Origin: Antedon mediterranea | Taxonomy: Eukaryota > Echinodermata > Crinoidea > Comatulida > Antedonidae | Assembly (NCBI RefSeq): GCF_964355755.1 | Contig: NC_092670.1 | Coordinates: 24,291,795-24,355,794 of the forward strand | Reading direction: 5' to 3' | Length of the DNA: 64,000 nt | Shown here: positions 54,933 to 64,000 of the stretch, piece after piece | Numbering within the stretch: the first letter of the stretch is position 1 | Layout: every line of letters begins with the position of its first letter | Made by a program: the position numbers and the translations under genes | Notes under the pieces: generated by a model | The model's input: only the letters and a program-made list of their open reading frames with translations | Told to the model about the DNA's origin: nothing | Database searches by the model: none

Positions 54933-57774
54933 CAGTAGCTCGGTGGTTAGCCTCACGAGTAACATTTACGATAGGCATCATCAGTACGAACGTGATGTGT
55001 CTGATCTGGAGGAGGGGGAAGTAACAGGTACACAACTATCCAAGAAGGATGAAAATCCTGAGCGGCCAGCCACTAATAGTAATAGTAAGGTCAAAGGCCC
55101 CCTTCCTCCGGGTTTTGCAGCAAGATTTGCTGTTTCTAACGAATTGGCACCAGCAGTCAGCCAAGAGTTAGCTGACACGCTAACATACTTATTGCACTGG
55201 CATATGAGTGAGAGTGTAATGACCGAGCTGATCAAAAGCTATCCTATACCGGAAAATCTAGAGGCCCTAATAGTGCCAAAGGTCAATCCAACTATTTGGG
55301 ATTCCATTACACCAAGGGCACGGTCTAACGATCTAAAATTTCAAAAGGTACAAAAACCTTTGATAAAGGGAATTACCGCCCTTGCAAAATTAGTTGATGG
55401 AAATGAGTCATCGGAGATAGCACAGGACACAATCGGCCTACTTGCCAATGCGAACTTCGAGTTACTTGCACTTCGTAAGGAGATGTTGAAACCGGAAATA
55501 AATGCCAAATATACTCATTTATGTAAACCCAGCATTAAGCCTACAGAGTATTTATTTGGTGACCTGAGTACTACAGTTAAAAAACTGGATGAGGAAAGGA
55601 AGGCTACGGCAGGCTTATTTAATTTTAAGTCGTACCAACCAAAGACCAGGTCCAACAACTACAGATACCAGCCATACAATAGAAATGGCAAACCTTTTTT
55701 AGGTCAAACCCGGCGACACAAATGGTCAACAAACAACTACAACCAGACCAAATTTTATCAGGGGAAAAAAGACCTAAAACAACAGCCGAAGAGGTATGAG
55801 TCGATTGATAATATAAGTATTTCTCCTAACAATAAGGTTAACAAACATAACCTTGACATAGTAGGAGGTCGACTCAGGTCATATATACATAGGTGGAAAA
55901 AATATACTTCGGATCCATACATCCTAAATGCGGTTTCAGGATATAAAATAGAGTTTGATAAAGCTATACCCTACCACCTAAAAGGAAAAATACCTCATCC
56001 ATACAAACTCAGCAGCATGGATATGGAGGCTATTGATGATCAAATAGTTAAATTGATATCAAAAGGGGTGGTCAAACCAGCCATGTTTGAACATGACCAG
56101 TTTGTATCAAATATTTTTACAAGGCCAAAGAAAGATGGAGGGTTCAGAATGATATTAGACCTCTCTAAATTAAATGAATATGTGACATACAAACATTTCA
56201 AAATGGAAATGTTTGGAAATGCATTGACACTAATTTCACCAGGTGTATATATGACGTCAGTCGACCTCAAAGATGCATATTTTACTGTACCCATAGCAGA
56301 GTCGGACACTAAATATTTAAAATTTGTTTGGAAAGACAACCTGTATAAGTTTGTCGCATTGCCTAATGGGCTTAGCTCAGGGCCTAGACTTTTCACGAAA
56401 TTATTGAAGCCCCCAATTGCGTTTTTGCGCAGCAGAGGGCATATTCTGTTGGTTTACATTGATGACATTTTGTGTATAAACCAGTCAGAAGACTTGGCCG
56501 GCGGTACCGCCAGGGAAACTAGTGAACTTCTAGCCTCATTGGGTTTTATCATTAATAGAGAAAAATCAGTAATGAATCCTACGCAGATCATAACCTTCTT
56601 GGGATTTGAAATAAATTCTATAAGTATGACGGTTTCCCTTCCATATCACAAGAAGGAGGAAATTAGAGTTCAAAGTAAACACATACTTACATTAAGTCAT
56701 ACTACCATTAGGAAAGTTGCGCAATTTTTAGGCAAAATTATAGCAACACTACCTGCTGTAGAGTATGGAAAGCTTCATTATAGGGCACTAGAGAAGGAGA
56801 AAATACTAGCTCTAAAACTAAATAAAGGCCATTACGATAGGCCTATTAGTATTTCCGTCAATGGACGGGACGATATTCTTTGGTGGCAAAATAATGTCAA
56901 AGACGCATATAAATTGATATATCATGGGTACCCCGACCTAACAATTGAGACAGACGCTAGTGGTCTAGGCTGGGGTGCCACTGATGGACATACCCACACT
57001 GGGGGAAGGTGGATAAACAAAGACCTAGACATTGCATATGCTACAGGGGCACTAAATATTAATTACTTAGAATTGCTGGCTGCTTTTTTCGGCCTTAAAG
57101 CATTGTCCCGTGAGAGAAAAGCTAAGCACATAAGGTTGAAGGTTGATAATACCACTGCAGTAGCTTACATAAACAACATGGGCGGCGCAAAATCAATTGC
57201 GTGCAATAAAATTTCAAAAGCCATCTGGTCTTGGTGCATTGAGAACAATTTTTGGATAAGTGCAGAATACATCCCAGGTAGAGATAATATAATAGCTGAT
57301 GCAAAGTCTCGTCAGTTTAAAGATGAGACAGAATGGATGCTTAACAAAGAATTGTTTATAAAAAACACTAAAACATTCGGCGAACTAGATATAGACCTAT
57401 TCGCTTCTAGGCACAATGCACAGCTTCCGAAATATATATCATGGAAACCGGACCCAGATTCAATTGGTATCGACGCATTTCTACAAAATTGGTCCTCTGC
57501 CAAGCTCTATGCTTTTCCGCCGTTCTGCCTTATAGGTAGATGTTTGCAAAAAATATTGACCGATAATGCCATAGTTATCATGGTGGTCCCAAACTGGCCA
57601 ACACAGTATTGGTATCCTAAATTACTATCAATGATGGTTGGGGAACCACTGAGGTTTAAGAATACCAAACATGCCTTAACATTACATGGTTCAGATGATT
57701 GTCATCCTCTTTATAACAGACTTAACCTTTTTGCCTGCAGGCTATCAGGGCGGAACTCTACAACAAAGGAATAA
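54913..57774 (+). CDS. DIRS RT / RNase H / methyltransferase-like polyprotein, copy 2
   Basis: 953 residues. Residues 1-300 are an acidic then basic gag-like leader (YQPKTRSNNYRYQPYNRNGK region likely binds RNA). Residues about 370-580 are the reverse transcriptase, with catalytic Asp451 (SVDLKDAYF) and YIDD at 515-518, then FLGFEI. RNase H spans about 675-800 with Asp681 (TDASGLGWG), Glu720, Asp745 and Asp796. Residues 824-905 (LDIDLFASRHNAQ, AFPPFCLIG, VVPNWPTQYWYP) match the region called DAM-like methyltransferase in DIRS elements. All catalytic residues are present and the frame is open, so the protein may be active. It makes cDNA from the element RNA. The recombinase frame overlaps its end by 49 nt. 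Confidence 0.9.
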   Translation: MNMMTFDSSSVVSLTSNIYDRHHQYERDVSDLEEGEVTGTQLSKKDENPERPATNSNSKVKGPLPPGFAARFAVSNELAPAVSQELADTLTYLLHWHMSESVMTELIKSYPIPENLEALIVPKVNPTIWDSITPRARSNDLKFQKVQKPLIKGITALAKLVDGNESSEIAQDTIGLLANANFELLALRKEMLKPEINAKYTHLCKPSIKPTEYLFGDLSTTVKKLDEERKATAGLFNFKSYQPKTRSNNYRYQPYNRNGKPFLGQTRRHKWSTNNYNQTKFYQGKKDLKQQPKRYESIDNISISPNNKVNKHNLDIVGGRLRSYIHRWKKYTSDPYILNAVSGYKIEFDKAIPYHLKGKIPHPYKLSSMDMEAIDDQIVKLISKGVVKPAMFEHDQFVSNIFTRPKKDGGFRMILDLSKLNEYVTYKHFKMEMFGNALTLISPGVYMTSVDLKDAYFTVPIAESDTKYLKFVWKDNLYKFVALPNGLSSGPRLFTKLLKPPIAFLRSRGHILLVYIDDILCINQSEDLAGGTARETSELLASLGFIINREKSVMNPTQIITFLGFEINSISMTVSLPYHKKEEIRVQSKHILTLSHTTIRKVAQFLGKIIATLPAVEYGKLHYRALEKEKILALKLNKGHYDRPISISVNGRDDILWWQNNVKDAYKLIYHGYPDLTIETDASGLGWGATDGHTHTGGRWINKDLDIAYATGALNINYLELLAAFFGLKALSRERKAKHIRLKVDNTTAVAYINNMGGAKSIACNKISKAIWSWCIENNFWISAEYIPGRDNIIADAKSRQFKDETEWMLNKELFIKNTKTFGELDIDLFASRHNAQLPKYISWKPDPDSIGIDAFLQNWSSAKLYAFPPFCLIGRCLQKILTDNAIVIMVVPNWPTQYWYPKLLSMMVGEPLRFKNTKHALTLHGSDDCHPLYNRLNLFACRLSGRNSTTKE

Positions 57775-58724
57775 GCAATACTGCAGCAGACGTCATTCTG
57801 CAATCCTGGAGACGGTCAACGTGGAAGCAATATAACTCACAGCTAACAAAATTTATAGACTTTTGTGAAATCAGAGGAATCACATGGCAACAGCTAAACA
57901 CCGGTCACGTCCTCGATTTCTTGATAAAGCTGAAGGACGAGGGCTTAGGCTACAGTACTATCAGTACGGCGAAAAGCGCAATTGTAAACTTTCTCGAAAT
58001 CTTAGATATAAAAATGAAGGAGTCTAATGAACTGAAACGATTTATGAAAGGGTTATTCAATTTTAACCCACCGACTCCAAAATATGCACAAATTTGGGAT
58101 GTTCGCTTAGTTACAGACTATCTGAGGCGAACAATTAACGACGATACATTATCGCTTAAAGAATTTACCATAAAAGTAGCATTGTTATTAGCATTATTGT
58201 CCTCAAGTAGGCTTCAAACCTTATATAATTTCAAATTTTCAAATATGAATATCGAGAATGAAGCAATCACCTTTTACATCTGTACATTACTAAAAACTAG
58301 CAGACCAAACAATACAGGTCAACTGGTGGTTTTCCACAAAAGTGAAGACCCTGCCCTATGTCCGGTCAGAACAATTCTAAAGTACAGGGAAAAAACTAGT
58401 AATTTAAGGGAAAATAAGGACAGACTTTTTATATGTCATAAGAAACCGTATGCCGAGGCATCAAAAGACACAATTGCTCGATGGATAAGGACAGGTTTAT
58501 CAGAAGCAGGAGTAGATACAACAAAATTTAAAGCCCATTCGGTCCGAGCGGCTGCATCTTCATCAGCAAAATTAAGGAATGTCCCGGTTGACTTAATAAT
58601 GAAAACAGCTGGGTGGAGAAACGAACATACACTAAACAGATATTATAATAAGCCTATAAAATTTGTAGAAAATCCGTCATTTCAACAGGCACTGTTGAGA
58701 AAAGTTGATTCATCAACTCATTAA
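57726..58724 (+). CDS. DIRS tyrosine recombinase, copy 2
   Basis: The frame is open from 57726 (stop TAA just before, 57723-57725) to 58724, 332 codons, in the -1 phase of the RT frame. There is no ATG in the first 95 codons, so it is probably made by frameshift, re-initiation or splicing; I see no canonical slippery heptamer in the overlap. The N-terminal SAM-like domain (SWRRSTWKQYNSQLTKFIDF) is followed by the catalytic domain: Arg162 (SSSRLQTL), HSVR at 271-274, GW at 296-297 and Tyr306 in HTLNRYYNK. These are the R, H-x-x-R, H/W and Y residues of tyrosine recombinases. It would integrate the circular DNA form. It replaces the DDE integrase of LTR elements. Confidence 0.85.
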   Translation, partial: PFCLQAIRAELYNKGISNTAADVILQSWRRSTWKQYNSQLTKFIDFCEIRGITWQQLNTGHVLDFLIKLKDEGLGYSTISTAKSAIVNFLEILDIKMKESNELKRFMKGLFNFNPPTPKYAQIWDVRLVTDYLRRTINDDTLSLKEFTIKVALLLALLSSSRLQTLYNFKFSNMNIENEAITFYICTLLKTSRPNNTGQLVVFHKSEDPALCPVRTILKYREKTSNLRENKDRLFICHKKPYAEASKDTIARWIRTGLSEAGVDTTKFKAHSVRAAASSSAKLRNVPVDLIMKTAGWRNEHTLNRYYNKPIKFVENPSFQQALLRKVDSSTH

Positions 58725-59037
58725 TATTGGTTGTGTTTGTTGTTGGCTACTACAAATAGCCCCTGTTTGCATATTGAACCAGTTTAATATTGTTGTTTAG
58801 TTTTCTAATTGATGTTTTTAGGGTGAGAATCCTAAAACGTTGGACTATTGTATATAAGCAAAATAAATGCTTTATTATTAATACAACACGATAGTTGTCA
58901 TATTTAAGTTGCCCGTTAGGGCAAACATCCTTATGAATGAATGTAGACTTTTGGAAATAAAGTTGTTTTATTGAAACTAACATTTCCGTCAATTATTTGG
59001 TTTACAGTTCAAACATGTTTCCAGAGTTGGCTTTAAA

Positions 59038-59152
59038 CATCTCAGTTTACAGCGAACGTATATGAAATAAAATAGGAAGATTAAACGAGACTTACCTGTA
59101 AGTTGAAGTTTGATCACTATTTTATGAATATGTGAGTGAGGTGTAAACTGCC
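59038..59152 (+). repeat. DIRS internal complementary region, copy 2
   Basis: The sequence CGTATATGAAATAAAATAGG then AAGATTAAACGAG is the complement of the right end joined to the left end through TA (59073-59074). In DIRS-1 this region templates completion and circularisation of the cDNA. The match extends about 37 bp toward the left end and 75 bp toward the right end. Confidence 0.9.
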
Positions 59153-60106
59153 CGCCTCAACCCACCCCAAGTAAAACAATTATTATTATAGAACAATGCA
59201 GGTTATCATATATATACTTATCGCTGCAAATTATTACTCTGGACATGTTTGATTTAAAGTATGAGGGTGCGCGTGCGCGTCGGGATCTCAGTTTACACCC
59301 CACTCACATATTCATAAAATAGTGATCAAACTTCAACTTACAGGTAAGTCTCGTTTAATCTTCCTAATATATTTCATTTATAATGTATGTATAAACATAT
59401 ATTCATTTCATATTTTTTTTAACATTTTTAAATTTAAAAATTATTACAATACCTATCTACCTTTCTGATATTGTTACTATTATATAATGTTTTTTGAGGC
59501 AGCAATAAAAAAAAATTAAAAAATTTATTTGACTTATACTGTACTATGTTAGTTCAGGAGATGAAGTGTGTGTGGGCAGAAACTAGTGTGTTGGAGGTTG
59601 GTGGTGTGAGGTGTATAGTTGTCACTTTAAGACCTAAATTAGATGTTTTCTGAAGAAAAGAAGTAAACGGATACGCTTTCAAACAACTCCAAGAAGATTC
59701 ACACAAAAATAATTACTTTCCAATAAAATAGTATAACAGTGTATATTACAGTACATTGAATAAACTCGAGCGGAATAATAACACACATAAAAAACATTCA
59801 TTTTCTTGTCGAAAAGTGCCCTCTCTAGTTTTCTATTAATTTATTAATAATTATTATCAATTAATGAGTAATATGAACATATTTTTAAAATTTAATGCTG
59901 GAAACTGTATCTACTCCTAACAAAGTTTCATATCTCCAAATTTCATCAACGTATTCAAAGCACTTAAATAAATTACATTTAACATTACAAATTCAGGTTT
60001 TGGATATAATTTTGCTTAAAAACATATACAAAAAACATCGATAAAAAATACTTTTCGTATTCAAAAACATTTGATACTTGGTTTAAATGTTCAATATAGG
60101 TTGCTC

Positions 60107-60289
60107 CATCCATATTGCAAACCAAAAATAACTATCAAGCCATATCACTGATTTTTTAAATTTACGTTTTTACAAAATGTACACTTATGAAAGACCATAC
60201 AATTCCAACTCATTTTTTTCAAGCTAATAACTATTTTGAAAAAACAACCAACAAAAAACGTTCATGAATGCAATTTTTTTCTGTGAATA
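60107..60289. repeat. Loop and symmetry centre of foldback unit U3
   Basis: Mirror of 36727-36909. Confidence 0.8.
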
Positions 60290-63152
60290 GAGCAACCTAT
60301 AGTGAACATTTATACCAAGTATCAAATGTTTTTGAATACGAAAAGTATTTTTTATCGATGTTTTTTGTATATGTTTTTAAGCAAAATTCTATCCAAAACC
60401 CGAATTTTTATGTTAAATGTGATATTTAATATTGAAGTGCTTTTAATACGTTGATGAAATTTGGAGATATGAAACTTTGTTAGGAGTAGAACCAGCTTCC
60501 AGCATTGAATGTTAAAAATATGTTCATATTACTCATTAATTAATAATAATTATTAATAAATTAATAGAAAATTAGAGAGGGCACTTTTCGAAAAGAAAAT
60601 GAATGTTTTTTTATGTGCGTTATTATTCCACTCGAGTTTATTCAATGTACTGTAATATACACTGTTATACTACTTTATTGGAAAGTAATTATTTTTGTGT
60701 GAATCTTCTTGGAGTTGTTTGAAAGCGTATGCGCTTACTTCTTTTCTTCAGAAAACATCTAATTTAGATCTTAAAGTGACAACTAAACTATACACCTCAC
60801 ACCACCAACCTCCAACACACTAGTTTCTGCCCACACACACTTCATCTCCTGAACTAACATAGTACAGTATAACTCAAATTAATTGTTCTAATTTTTTTTT
60901 TATTGCTGCCTCAAAAAATATTATATAATAGTAACAATATCAGAAAGGTAGATAGGTATTGTAATAATTTTTAAATTTAAAAATGTTTAAAGAAATATGA
61001 ATATATGTTTATACATACATTATAAATGAAATATATTAACTACTATTTTAGTAATGCATACACAAGTACAGAATATCAGAAATCAATGAATCATGTGTCT
61101 AAATGTGGCATTATTAGGCTAATTTGCTTTGAGAAAAACATTGATGCCATTGGCCTATACAAAAAATCAAGGCAATTAGACAAAATATTTACATAAACAA
61201 TTAATACTAATATTGGTAGGCATAAAATAATAGTGTATATAAACTTTCCTTAAATAGTAACAGTATAGGGCCTTACCAATTTACTTAATACATAATATAT
61301 GAACTATATTACACAAAAGAAATATAAATGAATTTATAAGGACATGATGATTATCAAAAATAGTCAATATAATTAAATTTTAAACTCATTACCGGCATTA
61401 TAAATAATAATTTAAAAAGATGAGAATGCAAGTAAATATCAGATTCATAGTCCTCATTATACACAATGATTTTCTACTATCACATATTAAAATATAAAAC
61501 AATCATGTAGCCTTTAATGAGTTTACATGGAGGTCTATTCAAATAAATTTAAATAAAAGGGTTCGTGGAAATTGAAGTTAGGATTCCATCATTTCAACAA
61601 CAAAAAATATTCAAAATATCCTGCCAGTCTGCGTTCAAAAACCTGCTTAGTTTTTAATACGAGTACTGCTTTCTATACACATAAATTTGATTTCTGCAAA
61701 AAAAAAAAAAACTCTGTAATAATGTACTTTAATTACTGTAATAATCTAGGTATAGATTATGTTGACCGGGCCAGTGAGAGGGCGATCGACTGTACTACCA
61801 TAAGTCCTCTAGTGTATACAACTTATTTCTTGTCTACAAAGTGTATAGTAGTATGCAAATAGTACTATTATTAGATTAGGTAGTTGGGAGTACTTTGGAG
61901 AGATACATTTATTTATAAAAGAGTACTGTATATATGGAACTATCTGTGTTAGCCGCCTTTGTATTTTTAGATATAATACCAATAGGTACTATGTATTGGG
62001 AAACAATTCAACAGTTATGAATAAAAAAAGTCCTATTTACTCTGTATGTTGGAGGAAATAAGCATAAGAGCAAAGAAAGCCTTGACCACATGGTGTAAGT
62101 CACTATTTTGAATCAGTAGTATGACTTCTTAAGAAGTAATTTAAAAATTATCATTGTATGATCAAAAAGAAATATTATAATATCTAACTTTCTCCATTAT
62201 ATAAATATATTATTTTATCCAAGGGGTTGCAAACACAACTGTTCACATGTCTTGTTAAGTATTGCACCTTTGTCCTGTCTTTATGTTGTCTGTAATGTCA
62301 CTGCACTAACGGGTGACTGGTAAACGAGCTTCGCTCTTACGGTTATCCATCCATATAAGTTGTTCATCTCTTATGTTCAGAAATTGAAATGGTAAATAAA
62401 CTGAAACTGAAACTGTGCTAATGTGGTACAGGTTGACGAGCCAGGAATGATGGTAGTGCCAGTATACCGTGTAATTTAGCCTCAAGGCAATACCATGTAG
62501 CTGGAGTAGCTTGGACAAATACAGTAGAGATTTATGAGACTTGGTGTGTGATGATTCAGTATGATAAATTTGTGCTGTGAAAGACAAAATTGTAGAATTA
62601 GGAAGAAAATATTGTAAAATATAACAAGGAAATTATACTATAGTATAATTAAGGGGTAACCGTATAATACATAATTAATAGTAATAAAGGCAATGGCAAT
62701 TACTTATATTATGTATACATTACAATATTACAAATAAATTCATATATTATTTTATTATAAGGAAATCTGTTTTAGAATGAGAAAAAGCCGTCCCAACCCA
62801 GATTTGAACCCAGCTATCAATAAAGCTATAAAACAAAATAGACCATATTGTAGCCGGACTGGGTAGCGTAGACTTACTTGAGGCCTAGGCATAGTACGAT
62901 TAGCTAGAAGGATACAGGTTAACCCGTACCCATGCATGCCATGCCAACACGCTCGTACCCAAATTTTGGTTTACATATATCCAAAATTTTGGCTTACTTG
63001 TACCCATCATGGGCTGCCTAGTAGTAGTAGTAGTAGTAGCCTAGCCTAAGGCAGCAGGCCCGGCCCTAGCCTACTACAACTTAAGTCTAGGCCTAGCCTA
63101 GTACTAGTAGGCCTCTAGTTAGGCCTAGCCCTAGGCCCTACCTAGTAGTTAA
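60290..63152. repeat. Right arm of foldback U3; no gene seen
   Basis: Reverse complement of 33864-36726. AT-rich, with a (TAG)n tract near 63020 and AGGCCTAG clusters at 63085-63145. Confidence 0.75.
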
Positions 63153-64000
63153 AGATGTATTGTCCCCCTGAACAAAATTTTTTTTTTTTTTAAAGGCCAT
63201 TTTAATGATACATAAAAGTTATTCACTTTGAAAAAAAATTGGATCCAAAAAAAAATTATTTACCTTAGAAAATCGTAATTTAAAGTAAAAAATAGTCAAC
63301 CGGAAGTCGGTTGGCTGGCAGCCAGCTGGCTTCCGGTTTAATTTAACCCTTGACCTGAATTAGCTTATGAATTATGCATATTGTATGATTCTTGTGCGTG
63401 TATGTGACCTCTAGGTCATCAGAAAAAAAATACGACGTGATATGGCGAGACGACGATGTGGGAAAGTTCTGTAGTTTAACAACAACAAAAACAACTCCTA
63501 CTTGAAGAAAAGACTATGGCTAGGCCCTAGCAGATTGGTAAGTAAGAACTGTAGTTTCTATGGTGCAGCTTTGTTAGTTAGTATAGGAAGCCTAGCTAGC
63601 CCATTACAGCTGTACTGGCTATCTAGTGTACTATCCCCTATCTATTGGCTAGGCCTAGAGTAGTAGCTAGTCTAGTAGTAGTAGTAGTACTAGGCCTAGT
63701 TGTAGGCCTGAGTGAGGGTTCACCCTGAGTGAGTAGCAGGCCTAGCTAATACTAATAGATACAACTTGTAAGCCTTATTAATAGTTATTGCCAACCTAGC
63801 TTTAAATAGGATTAGGCCTATAACATTCATCTGTGAGCATGGAGTAAGGAATAAGGTTTTAGCATGGAGGTATAAAAATAAAATATTTTATACCTCCATG
63901 GTTTTATTGTGACTTGTGTGAATTTCGACACCACCAACTCGTCTTATTTTTAGTATAATACTATAATATTAATAATAGTAATTAATAGTCTTTAATTTAT
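63153..64000. mobile_element. Element C, copy 3 (inverted, cut by window end)
   Basis: Begins after TTAA (63149-63152) with AGATGTATTGTCCCCC and continues as the exact complement of 33863 downward, including a hairpin at 63863-63900. The gag part would lie beyond the window. Confidence 0.85.
63863..63900. repeat. Short hairpin, CATGGAGGTATA family (element C copy 3)
   Basis: Mirror of 33116-33153. Confidence 0.75.

Larger units (their letters stand above)
54414..59364 (+). mobile_element. Complete DIRS-type retrotransposon, copy 2 (in U3)
   Basis: 4951 bp with three intact, overlapping frames: gag-like (54513-54932), RT/RNase H/methyltransferase-like (54913-57774) and tyrosine recombinase (57726-58724). 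The left end is TTTTATTTCATATACGTTCG and the right end GTCTCGTTTAATCTTCC. Inverted terminal sequences GTAAACTGAGATCCCGACGC (54434) and its complement (near 59296) are present. A region at 59038-59152 is the complement of the joined ends. DIRS elements are known to replicate through a circle and integrate by tyrosine recombinase without target duplication. Here the empty site GTAGTTAATATATTTC (near 35985, and inverted near 61030) shows at most a shared TA at the junctions, which fits. Confidence 0.9.
33016..64000. repeat. Giant inverted repeat: arms 33016-45385 and 51631-64000
   Basis: Position x pairs with 97016-x throughout the arms. For example the 2862-nt frame at 39242-42103 mirrors 54913-57774 exactly, and the first and last 40 bases of the arms (33016-33055 and 63961-64000) are perfect complements. 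The constant sum over 12.4 kb means no indel. The spacer is 45386-51630. The right arm is cut by the window end; if symmetric to 28629 it would run about 4.4 kb further. Confidence 0.95.
51612..64000. mobile_element. Foldback unit U3: reverse complement of U1, cut by window end
   Basis: Left arm 51631-54413 (no element C; its TTAA site is intact at 52260-52263), DIRS 54414-59364, arm 59365-60106, loop 60107-60289, opposite arm 60290-63152, then inverted element C from 63153. No difference from U1 was seen. Confidence 0.85.

Overview
The window is AT-rich metazoan DNA: introns, a multi-exon receptor gene, LINE, LTR, DIRS and DNA-transposon sequences, and many TAGGCCTA-type palindromes. The receptor type, the AGGCCTAG-rich repeats and the mix of mobile elements suggest a marine deuterostome, most likely an echinoderm. 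That is inference, not a species call.

Bases 1-12000 are repeat-rich. They hold the end of a TTAA-specific transposon (1-332), an inverted-repeat element (959-2003), a 392 bp MITE (2835-3226) and a decayed LINE reverse transcriptase on the minus strand (3487-4165). A 7.0 kb unit (4814-11853) follows, bounded by TACACAGCAAAATT inverted ends with satellite arrays just inside both ends. Its interior has a possible four-exon minus-strand gene (67 aa) and a broken plus-strand gene with a degenerate C2H2 zinc finger.

Bases 12062-27220 hold one minus-strand gene for a leucine-rich-repeat G-protein-coupled receptor (LGR/relaxin-receptor-like). It has a signal-peptide exon, a Cys-rich exon, nine intact 72-nt exons that each encode one 24-residue LRR (all phase 2), and one large 7TM exon. 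Phases agree throughout and the twelve exons sum to 1890 nt (629 aa plus stop). The introns show recent tandem exon duplication (867 bp and about 330 bp units), a 73-nt frameshifted LRR exon, several exon relics, a 5S-rRNA-derived sequence, a LINE fragment with a 12 bp target duplication, and a 4.17 kb inverted-terminal-repeat element sitting inside a dead LRR exon.

From about 28.5 kb to the end everything is nested mobile DNA. The base unit is a foldback-type element with arms of about 3.6 kb and a 183 bp loop. A 4.58 kb TTAA transposon (called element C here) sits in one arm. Inside C is an LTR, a primer-binding-site-like sequence and a truncated gag gene. A complete 4.95 kb DIRS-type tyrosine-recombinase retrotransposon sits in the other arm. 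The unit occurs as U1 (28.6-45.4 kb), a partial direct copy U2 (45.4-51.6 kb), and U3, the reverse complement of U1 (51.6 kb to beyond the window). Positions x and 97016-x are complementary from 33016 to 45385, without an indel and with no mismatch wherever compared, so the window contains at least 12.4 kb arms of a huge inverted repeat around a 6.2 kb spacer. Empty sites for both insertions are present in the window, so the order of insertion can be read directly.
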